Assembly (NCBI RefSeq): GCF_022749495.1
Contig: NZ_CP094241.1
Coordinates: forward strand, 558,001-622,000
DNA length: 64,000 nucleotides
DNA from: Neisseria macacae ATCC 33926
GTDB taxonomy: Bacteria; Pseudomonadota; Gammaproteobacteria; Burkholderiales; Neisseriaceae
Direction: 5' to 3'
Numbering within the stretch: position 1 is the stretch's first letter; each line of letters begins with the position of its first letter. The notes under the pieces were generated by a model. The model saw only the letters and a list, made by a program, of their open reading frames with translations. It did not search any database and was not told the origin of the DNA. The translations under genes were made by a program, and so were the position numbers. This document shows, in pieces, positions 37,354 through 46,654 of the stretch.

Positions 37354-38118
37354 TCAGACGACCTTTTTGTTCCTGCGGCGTTTTTTCAGCCAACGCCGTG
37401 CCGCCATAATGTAGCCGGAGAGACTGTACCCCAAGAAGAAGAGGAATAAGACGAGGGCAGGCTTCCATGTGATTAAGAGGAGGATCAACACGGCGATTAC
37501 CATGCCCATAAACGGGACTTGGCGGCGAATGTTGATTTCTTTAAAGCTCCAAAACGGGATTTGGACAATCATGGAAATGCCGGCGAAAAGCGTGATGCCC
37601 AAAGCCCACCAATGTACGCCGGGGAAGCGTTCGACGCTGTGGTTGACCCAAATCAGGCCGACAATCAACGCGGCGGCGGTCGGACTGGGGACGCCGATAA
37701 ACCAGCGTTTATCGACTTTGCCGATAAGCGTGTTGAAGAGGGCGAGGCGCAGGGCGGCGCAGGCGCAGTAGATGAAGGCGACGGAATAACCGATTTTGCC
37801 GAACTGCGAAAGTTGCCATTTGTAAATAATCAATGCAGGTGCAACGCCGAAACTGACCATGTCGGCAAGGCTGTCGAGCTGTTCGCCGAATGCGCTTTGG
37901 CTGTTGGTCAGCCGTGCCACGCGCCCGTCCATCCCATCAAGCAGCATGGAGAGGAATACTGCGATCGCCGCTATTTCAAAGTGCTTGTGCATGGATTGGG
38001 TGATGGCGAAGAAGGCGCAGAACAGGGCGGCGATGGTGAAGGAGTTGGGCAGCAGGTAGATACTGTTGCGGCGCAATGAATTGCGTTGCAGGTTTTGAGG
38101 GTTTTGCGTATTGTCCAT
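37354..38118 (-). CDS. pssA: CDP-diacylglycerol-serine O-phosphatidyltransferase
   Basis: This 254-residue multi-pass enzyme makes phosphatidylserine, the precursor of phosphatidylethanolamine. It carries the CDP-alcohol phosphatidyltransferase motif, DGMDGRVARLTNSQSAFGEQ followed by LDSLADM, near residue 60-85. About eight helices follow. It is the membrane-bound (type II) form common outside enterobacteria. It stands between secA and the TauE-like gene. Confidence 0.94.
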   Translation of the reverse strand: MDNTQNPQNLQRNSLRRNSIYLLPNSFTIAALFCAFFAITQSMHKHFEIAAIAVFLSMLLDGMDGRVARLTNSQSAFGEQLDSLADMVSFGVAPALIIYKWQLSQFGKIGYSVAFIYCACAALRLALFNTLIGKVDKRWFIGVPSPTAAALIVGLIWVNHSVERFPGVHWWALGITLFAGISMIVQIPFWSFKEINIRRQVPFMGMVIAVLILLLITWKPALVLFLFFLGYSLSGYIMAARRWLKKRRRNKKVV

Positions 38119-38236
38119 AAGCGTTCGATGATGCTGTACGAAGCAGATTTAGGGATTATACCGTATCGTGACCGCCTGACAATTTAATAACGATGGTATT
38201 TTTTTATGGCGGCGCGGTTCTGTAACTTGGGTGATG

Positions 38237-38280
38237 AAAAAGGTCGTCTGAAAACCTTTCGAGGTTTCAGACGACCTTTT
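38237..38280. terminator. secA terminator, DUS inverted repeat
   Basis: AAAAGGTCGTCTGAAAACCT, loop TTCG, AGGTTTCAGACGACCTTTT: one of the strongest hairpins of this kind in the window. Confidence 0.9.
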
Positions 38281-38293
38281 GTTTAAGCTGTCA

Positions 38294-41047
38294 TCAGCTC
38301 AGTTTGCCATGGCATTGTTTGTATTTCAGGCCGCTTCCGCAAGGGCAGGGGTCGTTGCGGTGGACGACTTGGCCTTGGGCGGCAAGTGCCTCGGGGCTGA
38401 AATCCGTTCCGTCGGGATCGAACGCTTCGGTAACCAAATTGGTTTGGGATTGTCCGAGCAGTTCTTCCATGTCGGGCGCTTCGGAGTGGATGGTTTGGAT
38501 GCCGACGGGTGCGGGTTCGGCAATTTCTTCTACATCGGTGTTGCGCTCGATTTGGACGGAGGTCAAGAGGGAAGCGGTTTGATGCTTGATACCGCGCCAC
38601 AGGTTTTCAAACATGGCGAAGGCTTCGCGTTTGTATTCCTGTTTCGGATTTTTCTGTGCATAGCTGCGCAGGTGGATGCCTTGGCGCAGATAGTCCATAG
38701 CGGCAAGGTGTTCGCGCCATTGCAGGTCGATGACTTGCAGCATGACGTTGCGTTCGAAATCCGCCATCGGTTTTTTACCGACCAGCTCGACTTTGGCCGC
38801 GTATTCTTCTTCCACGCGTTTAATCAGACGCTCTTTGATGTCCTGATTGTCCAAAGTGGTGTCTGCTTTGAGCCATGCTTGGATGTCTTCGTGCAGGCGG
38901 AATTCGGCGGCAAGCTGGCTTTCGAGTGCGGGGATGTCCCATTGCTCTTCCATGCTGTCGGGCGGTATGTACAAATCGACCAAGTCGCTGATGACTTCTT
39001 CGCGGATACTTTTAGTCAGGTCGCTGACGTCTTTGCTGTTGAGGATTTCGTTGCGTTGGTGGTAGATGACTTTACGTTGGTCGTTGGCAACGTCGTCGTA
39101 TTCCAATACTTGTTTGCGCATGTCGAAGTTGCGGCCTTCGACTTTGCGTTGCGCGCCTTCGATTTGGCGGGTCAGCATACCATGTTCGATGGCGATACCG
39201 CGTTCGGGAGCGAGGCGGTTAAGGATGGCGGCGGCGCGGTCGAGCGCGAAGAGGCGCAGCAGCGGGTCTTCAAACGAGAGGTAGAAGCGGCTGGAGCCGG
39301 GGTCGCCCTGACGGCCTGCGCGTCCGCGCAATTGGTTGTCGATGCGACGGCTTTCGTGGCGTTCGGTGCCGATGATGTGCAGGCCGCCTGCCGCGACCAC
39401 TTGGTCGTGTTCTGCCTGCCAGCCGTTTTCAAGGGCGGCGATTTGTGCGGCTTTTTCCTCGTCGCTCAGGTTTTCGTTGGACTGGATGGCTTCGATTTGG
39501 TGCTTGAGGTTGCCGCCGAGGACGATGTCGGTACCGCGGCCCGCCATGTTGGTGGCGACGGTAATGGCGCCGACTTTACCGGCTTGGGCGACAATCAGGG
39601 CTTCGCGTTCGTGTTCTTTGGCGTTGAGGACGTTGTGCGGCAGTCCGGCTTTTTGCAGAAGACGGGAAACCAGCTCGGAGTTTTCGATGCTGGTGGTACC
39701 GACGAGGACGGGCTGCCCGCGTTTGTGGCATTCTTCGATGTCTTTGACGACGGCTTCGAATTTTTCTTCGGCAGAACGGAAAATCTGGTCGTTGAAGTCT
39801 TTACGCTGTACGGGGCGGTTGGTCGGGATGATGACGGTTTCGAGGTTGTAGATGCTTTGGAACTCGAAAGCCTCGGTATCGGCGGTACCGGTCATGCCGG
39901 AGAGTTTGGTGTACAGGCGGAAGTAGTTTTGGAAGGTGATGGAGGCGAGGGTTTGGTTTTCGCGTTTGATTTCCACGCCTTCTTTGGCTTCGACGGCTTG
40001 GTGCAGGCCTTCGGACCAGCGGCGGCCGGACATCAGACGGCCTGTAAATTCGTCCACGATGACAATTTCGCCGTCTTGGATGACGTAGTGTTGGTCTTTA
40101 TGGAATAACGTATGCGCGCGCAATGCTGCCATGAGGTGGTGCATCAGGGCGATGTTGGCGGCGGAGTAGAGGGAGGCGTTTTCTTGCAGCAAACCCATTT
40201 GAATCAGGATTTGTTCGGCGTGTTCGTGACCCGCTTCGCTCAAGATGACTTGGTGTGCTTTTTCATCGACCCAGTAATCGCCTTCGCCTTCTTCGGTTTC
40301 TTGGCGGATGAGGTGCGCGGGAAGGCTGTTCATGATTTGGTACAGCTGGATGTTGTCATCCGCCTGACCGGAGATAATCAGCGGGGTGCGCGCTTCGTCA
40401 ATCAGAATGGAGTCCACTTCGTCCACTACGGCAAAATTCAATTCGCGCTGAACTTTGTCGTATTGGTCGGTCACCATGTTGTCGCGCAGGTAGTCGAAGC
40501 CGAATTCGTTGTTGGTACCGTAGGTAATGTCGGAGCCGTAGGCGTTTTGACGGTCAAACGGCTGCATATCGGCGACGATGACGCCGACGGTTAAGCCGAG
40601 GAAGTTGTAGAGCGGTTCCATAATGCCTGCGTCTCGGGCAGCAAGGTAGTCGTTGACGGTAACGACGTGCACGCCTTTGCCGGACAGGGCGTTGAGATAG
40701 ACGGCAAGGGTGGCGACCAAGGTTTTACCTTCACCGGTACGCATTTCGGCGATTTTGCCGTCGTGCAGCACCATACCGCCGATAAGCTGTACGTCGAAGT
40801 GGCGCATACCGAGTACGCGGCGGGACGCTTCGCGGCAGACGGCGAAGGCTTCGACCAAGATGTCGTCCAAAGTCTGACCGTTGGCAAGACGTTGTTTGAA
40901 TTCGGCTGTTTTAGCCTGTAAATCCGCATCGCTCAAGGCTTTCATTTGTTCTTCGAGTGCGTTGATTTTGGCAACGGATTTACGGTATTGTTTGAGCAGC
41001 CGGTCATTGCGGCTGCCGAAGATTTTCTTAGCAATGTTTGTCAGCAT
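38294..41047 (-). CDS. secA: Preprotein translocase ATPase SecA
   Basis: SecA drives unfolded proteins through SecYEG. The 917-residue protein has the Walker A MRTGEGKT near residue 105, the DEVDSILIDEA region near 210, the preprotein cross-linking domain, and motifs such as ATNMAGRGTDI and GRAGRQGDPG. The C-terminal zinc finger CPCGSGLKYKQCHG binds SecB. Length is standard. A 609-codon open frame on the opposite strand is a by-product of its codon usage. Confidence 0.98.
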   Translation of the reverse strand: MLTNIAKKIFGSRNDRLLKQYRKSVAKINALEEQMKALSDADLQAKTAEFKQRLANGQTLDDILVEAFAVCREASRRVLGMRHFDVQLIGGMVLHDGKIAEMRTGEGKTLVATLAVYLNALSGKGVHVVTVNDYLAARDAGIMEPLYNFLGLTVGVIVADMQPFDRQNAYGSDITYGTNNEFGFDYLRDNMVTDQYDKVQRELNFAVVDEVDSILIDEARTPLIISGQADDNIQLYQIMNSLPAHLIRQETEEGEGDYWVDEKAHQVILSEAGHEHAEQILIQMGLLQENASLYSAANIALMHHLMAALRAHTLFHKDQHYVIQDGEIVIVDEFTGRLMSGRRWSEGLHQAVEAKEGVEIKRENQTLASITFQNYFRLYTKLSGMTGTADTEAFEFQSIYNLETVIIPTNRPVQRKDFNDQIFRSAEEKFEAVVKDIEECHKRGQPVLVGTTSIENSELVSRLLQKAGLPHNVLNAKEHEREALIVAQAGKVGAITVATNMAGRGTDIVLGGNLKHQIEAIQSNENLSDEEKAAQIAALENGWQAEHDQVVAAGGLHIIGTERHESRRIDNQLRGRAGRQGDPGSSRFYLSFEDPLLRLFALDRAAAILNRLAPERGIAIEHGMLTRQIEGAQRKVEGRNFDMRKQVLEYDDVANDQRKVIYHQRNEILNSKDVSDLTKSIREEVISDLVDLYIPPDSMEEQWDIPALESQLAAEFRLHEDIQAWLKADTTLDNQDIKERLIKRVEEEYAAKVELVGKKPMADFERNVMLQVIDLQWREHLAAMDYLRQGIHLRSYAQKNPKQEYKREAFAMFENLWRGIKHQTASLLTSVQIERNTDVEEIAEPAPVGIQTIHSEAPDMEELLGQSQTNLVTEAFDPDGTDFSPEALAAQGQVVHRNDPCPCGSGLKYKQCHGKLS

Positions 41048-41204
41048 GAAATAGTTCCTGCGCCTGATATAAAATAATGGCGAAACGGGGATTTTAACAC
41101 AAGCCTCGCGGCAAGGCAGTCATGCCGTTTGAAATAAAGGCAGTTTTACCGGATTTCAATCTTGATAATACAACCGTACACTTTGAAAAGGTCGTCTGAA
41201 ACAT

Positions 41205-41627
41205 ATGAATTTGGAACAATTGGGCAAGCGGGATGCGCGGTTGGCCGGTTTGTTGCAGCAGTCGCAACAATGGCGCAGGCTGGATGCGGCAGTCAAACGC
41301 ATCCTGCCGGCAAACCTGCACCCGCACTTTCAAACCGCCTGCATCGAAGAGGGCAGGCTGGTGTTGCTTGCGGCAAACGGTATGGCGGCTTCGCGCCTGA
41401 AAATGATATTGCCCGCGCTTGTGCCGCAGCTTCAGGATTTGAACGCGGGGATTCGGGATGTGGCGGTCAAAGTCGTGCCGAAGCCGCCGGCACAACCCAA
41501 AGTCAACAGCCTGCATTTGAGCGGGGCGGCATTGGAGAGTTTTGATGCGGCGGCGGCAAAATTGGAAGATAAGCATCCTGAATTGGCTGCCGCGCTGGCG
41601 GAGTTGGTACGCAAACACAGCCGTTGA
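41205..41627 (+). CDS. DUF721 / DciA-like protein
   Basis: This 140-residue protein has the DUF721 domain at about 20-95 (LDAAVKRILPANLHPHFQTACIEEGRLVLLAANGMAASRLKMILP). DciA proteins of this family load the DnaB helicase in bacteria lacking DnaC; Neisseria lacks DnaC, so the role is likely but inferred. It diverges from secA, where secM stands in enterobacteria. An uptake sequence lies directly before the start (41189-41203). Confidence 0.8.
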   Translation: MNLEQLGKRDARLAGLLQQSQQWRRLDAAVKRILPANLHPHFQTACIEEGRLVLLAANGMAASRLKMILPALVPQLQDLNAGIRDVAVKVVPKPPAQPKVNSLHLSGAALESFDAAAAKLEDKHPELAAALAELVRKHSR

Positions 41628-41920
41628 GTTTGAAATGGTTGTGTTGTTTGTTAATTAAAGTTAAAGAGTATTTCGTCTGACCGATAAAATCTAATACTAA
41701 AGAAATACGACATTAATAGTAGCCATTCTCATTTGTGTAAACTGAGGTAAAACAGCCGTTGAATTTTGGATTTGTTCGATTTGTTGTAGCAGAATATAGC
41801 TTCATTTTCATCCTTCTTTCGCTTGCGGATATGAAATCTGAAATTAGGTTTATTAATATATATTCGCAAGTTTTATTTTGTAGAACTTAACATATTCTCA
41901 CCTATCATTAGGAGATACAC

Positions 41921-42508
41921 ATGAAAGCTTATTTGGCTCTGATTTCCGCTGCCGTTATCGGCTTGTCCGCTTGTTCACAAGAAGCTTCAAAACCTGCCGA
42001 AGCCTCTGCTCCGACTGCATCTGCTGCTTCTGAAGCTGCACCTGCTCCTGCAGAAAGCGCACCTCCTGCCGATGCTCCTGCTTCCGGCGCGGCTTCAGCC
42101 AACTCTGCCGCAGCACCTGCCGCCGGCAACTGCGCGACTACTGTCGAAGCCAACGACGCTATGCAATTCAACACTAAAGAAATCCAAGTCAGCAAAGCTT
42201 GTAAAGAATTCACCGTTACCCTGAAACACACCGGTACCCAACCTAAAGAAAGCATGGGTCACAACATCGTCATCGGTAAAGCCGAAGACATGGACGGTAT
42301 TTTCAAAGACGGTGCCGGCGCTGCTGCAACCGACTATGTGAAAGCTGACGATGCACGCGTTGTTGCCCACACCAAACTGGTCGGCGGCGGCGAAGAAGCT
42401 TCCCTGACTCTGGATCCTGCCAAACTGGCGGGCGGCGAATACAAATTTGCCTGCACCTTCCCAGGACACGGTGCTTTGATGAACGGCAAAGTGACTTTGG
42501 TTGACTAA
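41921..42508 (+). CDS. laz: Lipid-modified azurin
   Basis: This 195-residue outer-membrane cupredoxin has a lipoprotein signal with Cys18 (IGLSAC) and an Ala/Pro/Glu-rich H.8-type linker at about 22-70. The azurin domain follows. Copper ligands are the His of SMGHNIVIG and the Cys, His and Met of FACTFPGHGALM. Laz donates electrons to respiration or nitrite reduction and protects against copper and peroxide. AGGAG stands 9 bp before the start. It ends in a standard terminator and is followed by a hemerythrin-like gene. Confidence 0.96.
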   Translation: MKAYLALISAAVIGLSACSQEASKPAEASAPTASAASEAAPAPAESAPPADAPASGAASANSAAAPAAGNCATTVEANDAMQFNTKEIQVSKACKEFTVTLKHTGTQPKESMGHNIVIGKAEDMDGIFKDGAGAAATDYVKADDARVVAHTKLVGGGEEASLTLDPAKLAGGEYKFACTFPGHGALMNGKVTLVD

Positions 42509-42531
42509 TCCGTCCAAGCTTCAAAATACAG

Positions 42532-42560
42532 ACAGCCTGCTTTATGCAGGCTGTTTTGTT
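42532..42560 (+). terminator. laz terminator
   Basis: ACAGCCTGC and GCAGGCTGT flank TTTAT, followed by TTTGTT. Confidence 0.88.
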
Positions 42561-42601
42561 ATAAAATGGTCGTCTGAAAAGTACCCATTGAGAACACAAA
42601 C

Positions 42602-43111
42602 ATGAATCCGTTTGAAACCAAAAGCGTTACCTTTGCCGAACCGATTGAAATGCTGTATGCCTGCCACGGCAAAGTGCGCCGTTTCTGCGGCCAGGTCGCC
42701 ATGTTGTCGGACTATATCGCCGAAAACGGCTGCAATCAGATTGTTTTGCAAACCATCCGCCAAATCGCCCAGTATTTCAACATTGCCGCCCCGCTGCACC
42801 ATGAAGACGAAGAGGAAAACTTCTTCCCGCTCCTGCTGCAATACGCGCCGCAGGCAAAGGAAAGCGTGGATGAGCTTTTGCGCCAGCATGTGAGCCTGCA
42901 TGGCAACTGGGATGCCGTGGCTGCCGAATTTGCCAAACTCGAAGCAGACAACGCCTATATCCCCGATGCGGAAGCGTTCAAACGCTTTGTGGCAGGTTAC
43001 GATGTGCATCTGGCGATTGAGGAACCCTTGTTCGACATGGGCAAAACGTTTATCCCCAAAGAGAAACTGACCGAAATCGGCGAAATCATGGCAGCGCGCC
43101 GACGCAGATAA
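42602..43111 (+). CDS. Hemerythrin-like domain protein
   Basis: This 169-residue helical protein has likely iron ligands spread as in hemerythrins: MLYACHGKVRRFC (His21), LHHEDEEENFFPLL (about 66-79), RQHVSLHGNWD and YDVHLAIEEPLFD. Bacterial proteins of this type bind O2 or help repair iron-sulfur centres. It stands after laz and may share a role in redox stress; this is inference. A DUS-type sequence lies in its 5' untranslated region at 42568. Confidence 0.85.
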   Translation: MNPFETKSVTFAEPIEMLYACHGKVRRFCGQVAMLSDYIAENGCNQIVLQTIRQIAQYFNIAAPLHHEDEEENFFPLLLQYAPQAKESVDELLRQHVSLHGNWDAVAAEFAKLEADNAYIPDAEAFKRFVAGYDVHLAIEEPLFDMGKTFIPKEKLTEIGEIMAARRRR

Positions 43112-43143
43112 GGCCGTTTACAGATTGCCGTTTCTTTAAATAA

Positions 43144-43182
43144 AGGTCGTCTGAAAACTTGAAAACAGAGTTTCAGACGACC
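43144..43182. terminator. DUS inverted-repeat terminator
   Basis: AGGTCGTCTGAAA and TTTCAGACGACC flank a 14-nt loop after the hemerythrin-like gene. Confidence 0.82.
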
Positions 43183-43231
43183 CCAGTATCTCCCTGCAAA
43201 CCAACCACGTCGTCTGAAAAGGAAGCAAACC

Positions 43232-43852
43232 ATGCTGACGCCAAAAAGCTGCGATTTGTTCAATATCCCGTTTTTCCAGTTTGCCCAACTCAAAAAATAT
43301 CAGCCCGAAAGCATTCCGCAAATCAAAGCCGACTACAAGGAAAACTGGCAGATATGGCAGCAGTTGATACAGCAGGTCGCCGCAGATTTGGGCGAACCTT
43401 TCGCCCCGCCGCATATCGAACGCTGGTGTAACGGCTGGCAGGTTCGCGCCCATTTCTTCGCCTACTTCAAATACGCCCAATACAAAAATTCCGCCGCGAT
43501 TTTATCGATTTTATTGAACCGCCGCCGCCTAAGCGTCAGCTTGGACTGGCATTGCTACAAAGCCGACGTGTCGCCGATTGCGCTGCCAGAATACAACCGC
43601 TGGCTGGATGATTTCGATACCGAAAAATACGCCGCATTCGATATGTGGCACGGCGCGGAAAGCGAATATGACGACTACCGCACCGTCGCACAACAAAGCG
43701 AATCCGACCGAAGGTTGCAAAACGACGAAGACTTTTTCTGCATCGGCAAACACATCGAACGCGACGATTTGGGCAAACAGGATGTAGCAAAATGGATAGT
43801 CGAAACAGTGGAAGATTTGCTGCCGCTTTACGAAGCCTGTCATGGCAAATGA
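43232..43852 (+). CDS. HI_0552-family hypothetical protein
   Basis: This 206-residue soluble protein resembles the uncharacterised HI_0552 family by its conserved W- and Y-rich blocks (ERWCNGWQVRAHFFAYFKYA, RRLSVSLDWHCYKAD, FDMWHGAESEYDDYR). It has no known function. GGAAGC precedes the ATG. It ends 112 bp before dapE. Confidence 0.65.
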   Translation: MLTPKSCDLFNIPFFQFAQLKKYQPESIPQIKADYKENWQIWQQLIQQVAADLGEPFAPPHIERWCNGWQVRAHFFAYFKYAQYKNSAAILSILLNRRRLSVSLDWHCYKADVSPIALPEYNRWLDDFDTEKYAAFDMWHGAESEYDDYRTVAQQSESDRRLQNDEDFFCIGKHIERDDLGKQDVAKWIVETVEDLLPLYEACHGK

Positions 43853-43902
43853 TTCAGAAAACGGACGGGTACGAATGCCCGCCCCGCATACCAACCCAAC
43901 CC

Positions 43903-43944
43903 AAAGGTCGTCTGAAAATCAGATTGAGAACATTTCAGACGACC
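43903..43944. terminator. DUS inverted repeat before dapE
   Basis: AAGGTCGTCTGAAAAT and ATTTCAGACGACCT lie 20 bp before the dapE start. Confidence 0.75.
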
Positions 43945-43964
43945 TGATTTCCAAAGTGAACAAA

Positions 43965-45110
43965 ATGACTGAAACCCAATCCCTAGAACTCGCCAAAGAA
44001 TTGATTTCCCGCCCGTCCGTTACCCCCGACGACCGAGATTGCCAAAAACTGCTTGCCGAACGCCTACACAAAATCGGTTTTGCGGCCGAAGAACTCCATT
44101 TCGGCGACACCAAAAACATCTGGTTGCGACGCGGCACGAAAGCTCCCGTCGTCTGTTTTGCAGGGCATACCGACGTTGTGCCGACAGGCCCTGTTGAAAA
44201 ATGGGATTCGCCCCCGTTCGAACCGACCGAGCGCGACGGAAGATTATACGGGCGCGGCGCGGCGGACATGAAAACCAGTATCGCCTGTTTCGTTACCGCC
44301 TGCGAACGCTTCGTTGCCGAACATCCCGATCACCAAGGTAGCATTGCGCTTCTGATTACTTCCGACGAAGAGGGCGACGCGTTGGACGGTACGACCAAAG
44401 TCGTTGATGTATTGAAAGCGCGCGACGAGCTTATCGACTACTGCATCGTCGGCGAACCGACCGCCGTGGACAAATTGGGCGATATGATTAAAAACGGCCG
44501 GCGCGGCTCGCTGTCGGGCAACCTGACCGTCAAAGGCAAGCAAGGACATATTGCCTATCCGCATTTGGCAATCAATCCCGTGCATACTTTTGCCCCGGCG
44601 CTGCAAGAGCTGACGCAGGAAGTCTGGGACGAAGGCAACGAATACTTCCCGCCGACCAGCTTTCAAATTTCCAATATCAACGGCGGCACAGGCGCGACCA
44701 ACGTCATTCCGGGCGAGCTGAACGTCAAATTCAATTTCCGCTTCTCCACCGAGTCCACCGAAGCAGGGCTGAAGCAACGCGTTCACGCCATTTTGGACAA
44801 ACACGGCGTGCAATACGATTTGCAATGGTCATGTTCGGGGCAGCCCTTCCTCACCCACGCGGGCAAACTGACCGACGTGGCGCGCGCCGCCATTGCCGAA
44901 ACCTGCGGCGTAGAGACCGAATTGTCCACCACCGGCGGCACTTCGGACGGACGCTTCATTAAAGCCATTGCGAAAGAACTCATCGAATTAGGCCCGTCCA
45001 ATGCCACCATCCACCAAATCAACGAAAACGTGCGGCTGGACGATATTCCGAAGCTGTCGGCGGTGTATGAGGGGATATTGGCGCGGTTGTTGGTTGAAAA
45101 GGCCGTCTGA
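43965..45110 (+). CDS. dapE: Succinyl-diaminopimelate desuccinylase
   Basis: DapE releases diaminopimelate precursor for lysine and peptidoglycan. The 381-residue M20 zinc peptidase-like enzyme has CFAGHTDVVPTGP, GRGAADMKTSIACF, the catalytic base in TSDEEGDALDG, and IHQINENV near the end. The frame is open from 43842, but MTETQSLELAKELI is the family start. The stop TGA is inside an uptake core (GGCCGTCTGAAA). It is the last gene before the duplicated 45-kb module. Confidence 0.96.
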   Translation: MTETQSLELAKELISRPSVTPDDRDCQKLLAERLHKIGFAAEELHFGDTKNIWLRRGTKAPVVCFAGHTDVVPTGPVEKWDSPPFEPTERDGRLYGRGAADMKTSIACFVTACERFVAEHPDHQGSIALLITSDEEGDALDGTTKVVDVLKARDELIDYCIVGEPTAVDKLGDMIKNGRRGSLSGNLTVKGKQGHIAYPHLAINPVHTFAPALQELTQEVWDEGNEYFPPTSFQISNINGGTGATNVIPGELNVKFNFRFSTESTEAGLKQRVHAILDKHGVQYDLQWSCSGQPFLTHAGKLTDVARAAIAETCGVETELSTTGGTSDGRFIKAIAKELIELGPSNATIHQINENVRLDDIPKLSAVYEGILARLLVEKAV

Positions 45111-45360
45111 AAAGCAGATGGGCTGTCGGATACGGATGTCCGACAATTTGATTAGACCTAACGTGAGTTTGAGATAACGCATTGATTTTTATGTAGAACG
45201 ATTTATTTGAACGGCAATCCATTCCCTCTCCCGTGGGAGAGGGTTAGGGAGAAGGCATTAGGACGGCAACGGAAATATTGTCTGTATCTGCCCCGTTTTA
45301 CCCTCTCCCCGACCCTCCCCCACAGGGGAGGGAGCCAAGTTGCAGGCACGCCAACGGAAT
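45099..45360 (+). repeat. First copy of a tandem non-coding module
   Basis: The copy starts with AAGGCCGTCTGAAAAGCAGA. It carries a small hairpin TGTCGGA-TACGGATG-TCCGACA, the stretch CCTAACGTGAGTTTGAGA, then three GC-rich hairpins such as CCCTCTCCCGTGGGAGAGGG and CCCTCCCCCACAGGGGAGGG. It ends CACGCCAACGGAAT. It is about 95 percent the same as 45413-45672 by eye. No gene fits. Confidence 0.85.
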
Positions 45361-45412
45361 TTCGCTTTGCATCAACTGCCTTATTTCGAACGCACGTCAA
45401 ACTTAAATTTGT
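45361..45412. other. Spacer between module copies
   Basis: Fifty-two bases without counterpart in the repeat; no feature seen. Confidence 0.6.
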
Positions 45413-45672
45413 AAGGCCGTCTGAAAAGCAGATTGCTTGTCGGATATGGATGTCTGACAATTTGATTAGACCTAACGTGAGTTTGAGATAACGCATTGAT
45501 TTTTATGTGGAGCGATTTATTTGAACGGCAATCCATTCCCTCTCCCGTGGGAGAGGGTTAGGGAGAGGGCATTGGGTCGGCAACGGAAATATTGTCTGTA
45601 TCTCCCGTTTTACCCTCTCCCCAACCCTCCCCCACAGGGGAGGGAGCCAAGTTGCAGGCACGCCGACGGAAT
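45413..45672 (+). repeat. Second copy of the tandem module
   Basis: It has the same order as 45099-45360, offset by 314 bp. Changes in the first hairpin keep pairing (TGTCGGA with TCTGACA through a G-U pair), which suggests the RNA fold matters or the copies are young. Confidence 0.85.
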
Positions 45673-45805
45673 ATGGTTGAAACCCAGCCTTTCAGGGCAG
45701 TAGAATTTTGGTTTATTTTTTGGGAAGTAACCCCTTCCAAATCAGGGTAAACAGGGCTGCGCCTTATGTGCAGCCCTGTGTGTTGAAACATTGAGGAATA
45801 TAACC
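45673..45805. other. Region upstream of the AraC gene
   Basis: It holds GCTGCGCCTTATGTGCAGCC, a hairpin (GCTGC/GCAGC) near 45755, and GAGGAA 7 bp before the GTG start. Confidence 0.5.
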
Positions 45806-46654
45806 GTGCCGTCAAATTACTTTCATACGCGTGAACGATTGGGTGCTTTAGGCGGCATCGTGCAACATCATACCGCCTTGTACCGCAGCGTGGCGGTACA
45901 TGAACCGACCGTGGTTATCGTGCGGCGCGGATGTAAGAAGTTGCGGTGGGCTGGGCGCGAATTGAGGATTGCGGCGGGTGAGGCTGTCGCATTGGCAGGC
46001 GGGCAGACGTTTGACGTCATCAATATTCCCGATTCAGACGACCTCTATCAGGCGCAATGGATTGCTTTCGAACAGGAAGCCATAGAAAGGTTTGCCGCAC
46101 AATACGGGACGGCGCAGGCAGTGTGCGATGCGGTGAAGCTGCCGCACCCCGGGCGGATGAACGCGGCGTTTGATTATGCGGCTGCGACGCTGGCGGATGA
46201 AGAAGTGCCGCACAATGCGGCGGAGGCCGCGCTTTGCGGCGTGTTGGCGTGGTTGCAGCATGACGGCATCGGTTTTACCGTGTACGAAGGCGTCAACCTG
46301 ATGCGGCAAATCCGCAAACTGATTACCGCCGATATGGCTGCAGACTGGTCGTCGGCGATGCTGGCGCAGCGGCTTAATTGCAGCGAGGCTGCGTTGCGGC
46401 GGCGGTTGGCGCGGCAGGACACGAATTTCCGTACGCTGCTGACGGATGTACGCATGATGCGCGCGCTGACGCTGTTGCAGGTTACGCAATGGCCGGTGGC
46501 GCAGATTGCCGGCGCGGTCGGCTATGACTGTCCGTCCCGTTTCAGCGCGCGCTTCAAAGAGCGGTTCGGTTGCGTGCCGTCGGTGGTTCGCTCGGAAGCG
46601 GAGCCGGCGGCATATCGGCGCACGGGGCAGGTCAGCGTCGGTGTTCGACCGTGA
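45806..46654 (+). CDS. AraC-family transcriptional regulator
   Basis: This 282-residue protein has an N-terminal cupin-like ligand domain (about 1-110) and a C-terminal double helix-turn-helix (about 175-270): SSAMLAQRLNCSEAALRRRL and PVAQIAGAVGYDCPSRFSARFKERFG. The GTG at 45806 is chosen because GAGGAA lies 7 bp upstream; a TTG 15 bp before would overlap it. The ligand is unknown. It overlaps the convergent PEBP-like gene by 23 bp, so each could affect the other's message. An uptake core encodes SDDLY near residue 78. Confidence 0.88.
   Translation: MPSNYFHTRERLGALGGIVQHHTALYRSVAVHEPTVVIVRRGCKKLRWAGRELRIAAGEAVALAGGQTFDVINIPDSDDLYQAQWIAFEQEAIERFAAQYGTAQAVCDAVKLPHPGRMNAAFDYAAATLADEEVPHNAAEAALCGVLAWLQHDGIGFTVYEGVNLMRQIRKLITADMAADWSSAMLAQRLNCSEAALRRRLARQDTNFRTLLTDVRMMRALTLLQVTQWPVAQIAGAVGYDCPSRFSARFKERFGCVPSVVRSEAEPAAYRRTGQVSVGVRP

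Noticed and set aside
38279..40108. A 609-codon plus-strand open frame
   Set aside because: It is exactly antisense to secA, has a composition rich in V, F, D and G expected of an opposite-strand reading, and has no known domain or ribosome-binding site.
41700..41760. Fur-box-like sequence upstream of laz (ATTCTCATTTG)
   Set aside because: Too few positions fit a Fur box to report it.
45099..45672. Tandem repeat as a CRISPR array
   Set aside because: There are only two long copies with one spacer, no short repeat-spacer pattern and no cas genes.
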